Source: Luscinia megarhynchos
Lineage: Eukaryota; Chordata; Aves; Passeriformes; Turdidae
DNA length: 64,000 nt
NCBI GenBank assembly: GCA_034336665.1
Contig: CM067566.1
Coordinates: 16,040,330-16,104,329, forward strand
Reading direction: 5' to 3'
This document shows positions 62,331 to 64,000 of this stretch, in pieces. The position numbers and the translations under genes are program-made. The notes under the pieces were generated by a model. It was given only the letters and a program-made list of their open reading frames with translations, was not told the origin of the DNA and ran no database searches. Numbering within the stretch: the first letter of the stretch is position 1; the number at the start of each line of letters is the position of its first letter.

Positions 62331-64000
62331 GCCGTTTAGGAGCACATCTGGTGTTTGGGAGGATGCTGAAGAGTCATCATAATCTGGGAAGTTGCCTGAT
62401 GGGTAATGAATAATCACAGTGAATAACCCAATGCTTCCCAGGCATTTTTCAGCATGTAGGCTCCATATACAATAAAGAATCAATTAATATTCTATTAAAA
62501 AATTCTCAGACAAATGCAAAGATACAATAAGGTCTTCTTTGCAATTATCAATCACTACTGCTTTGCCCTTGGAAGCCAGCCCAGCTCCAGCTGCCTTTTG
62601 CTTTCCTTGCTCTTCTCTCACAGCTTTGACCGACTTCTATTCAGCCTTGAATTTTAACTCCTGAGACCCCTCTATGTTTTCTAATGGAAATAGTACGGCT
62701 TGGCAATACCCTGCTGAACATGTCCATGGCCCTTTCATAAGTTTGCAAACCCTCCAAGCCAGAAAACACAGTGAAGTTCTGTTTGTTACTCTCAGGTGAC
62801 TGTTCAAATGGGCTTTCAGAGACAAATCTTTCACTCCAGTTTGTGGTTTTTCTTCCCTGAAGGCAGAGTCAGGGGCTATGTAATGATGACATTAGCATAT
62901 CCTGCAAGTGCTATCAACTAAGGCAGAAAGGCAGAGGAAATGGAAAGAGCAGCTCGACAGTCCTGAATGCATCTCTCACATGCTCCTGGATAGGTGGGTC
63001 TATGTTGAACTGTTTTGCTTAGGCCAAACTAAGGGTGGGATTTCTATGTTTACTAAAATAATCTGAGCCTAACTAATGCCCTGTAGGTTAATTCATATGT
63101 TTGCTTTCTGCACTCTTATCAGGCTGAGATGTGCTGCTTAAAAATGGACCATTTGTGAAAAAAAAATCCCAGCATATAAATTTAGCTTTCAAACAGGTAG
63201 AAAATTAAATCCACGACTGTCCCTTTGAGAATTAAACAATTTTGGAAAGTGCAGACAGTCAAATCAATGCTGTCCTGAAGTTTGCAGAGATGAGAATTGT
63301 TCATAAAAGCTACAAACTCACATATTATTAGAATAAATACCCGAATTATAATTAACCAAATTCAAAAATCCTTTAGTAAAATCTTCAGACATGGGAACTG
63401 AAAAACATTAAACTTAAGTCTTTATTTAGACCATAAAGCAAGATTGTGATTTGGTTTAGGAATCTCCCACCTTTTTTTCACCCCAAAAGAAATAGCTGGA
63501 AGTGGAATTCCTTCTCTGCACACATTGTAGGACAAAAGTTAGCCATGTAAGAAATATGAGCTGATGGAAAGATGCAAGGTCACTGGCATGAGGGACTTTT
63601 TAGTAGAGGAATTCAGGCTCTTGAAACATAGACACCATTTTGGAAGTGTTTTGAGGCTCTTGATGAGTCTGAACATGGTACTGAAACTTCATTTCCTAAT
63701 TCCAACTATTAAATATTATGGCCCAATTTGCTTATTGCCCTTAGGTGCTGGACACCTTCAACTCCATAAGACTACTTTACTTCTCCAGAAAGTATCTATT
63801 TGGAGTTGAAATTCAATGAATTTGTTCCAAAAGCAAGAGTCTGGCTTGTTAGATATGACAGCTGGATTGACATAAAGACCCTTCCCCAGCACAGTAACCT
63901 GCATGATTGATATTTAATGTCTGTATTCCTGCACTCCTCTCTCCCACTAATTCCTATTTTTACCAGATCAGTAGACATTTAATTGTTGGTCAAAAAGTGC
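62331..64000. other. DNA without a supported gene
   Basis: Only short frames (81 codons or fewer beyond the GC-richer patch) and no repeat that I recognise. Confidence 0.6.

Noticed and set aside
62095..62483. Overlapping 70-103-codon frames as an exon
   Set aside because: They arise on both strands from higher GC content, and no domain is seen; the patch itself is kept as a finding.

Overview
The window looks like a piece of a bird nuclear genome, from an intergenic desert or from inside a very long intron. The evidence is several degraded CR1 retrotransposon tails with avian-type sequence, including the 8-bp CR1 terminal motif (ATTCTRTG or its complement CAYAGAAT). The background is AT-rich (by eye about mid-30s % GC) with very few CpGs. 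There are no Alu, L1 or B-type SINE signatures, and open frames are short. A songbird is my guess from the CR1 variants, but the sequence alone does not prove it.

No protein-coding gene, tRNA, rRNA, CRISPR array, operon or phage-like module can be supported. The longest open frames are about 127 codons, the lengths expected by chance in AT-rich DNA. They overlap on both strands, match no family I recognise, and several are just translated simple repeats. If exons are present they are too short or too divergent for me to see by eye.

Layout. 1-12 kb: AT-rich DNA with two conserved-element-like patches (about 3.24-3.62 and 8.42-8.66 kb), a GC-richer patch with a 15-bp triplet repeat (6.42-6.71 kb), a poly(A) tract (7.26 kb), a long T/G tract (11.46 kb) and an ancient palindromic repeat (11.95-12.04 kb). 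12-30 kb: featureless apart from short tandem repeats, an AT-rich inverted repeat (17.8 kb) and a 250-bp A/C-rich tract (22.1 kb). 30-34 kb: three CR1 relics of different ages plus an ATTT array and a CTATAT array. 34-50 kb: one antisense CR1, one very old CR1-like relic, two perfect palindromes and a homeodomain-like inverted pair of sites. 50-56 kb: three more CR1 fragments, two of them facing head to head. 56-64 kb: a probable MIR SINE relic (58.5 kb), a CA-type microsatellite (59.25 kb) and a GC-richer patch (62.03-62.33 kb).

I found no undescribed biological system. The observations most worth checking are the perfect palindromes (40.27, 48.51, 29.53 and 11.97 kb), the mirror pair of TEAD-type sites (6.35 kb), the three conserved-noncoding candidates, and the recurrent A/C-rich (T/G-rich) tracts.
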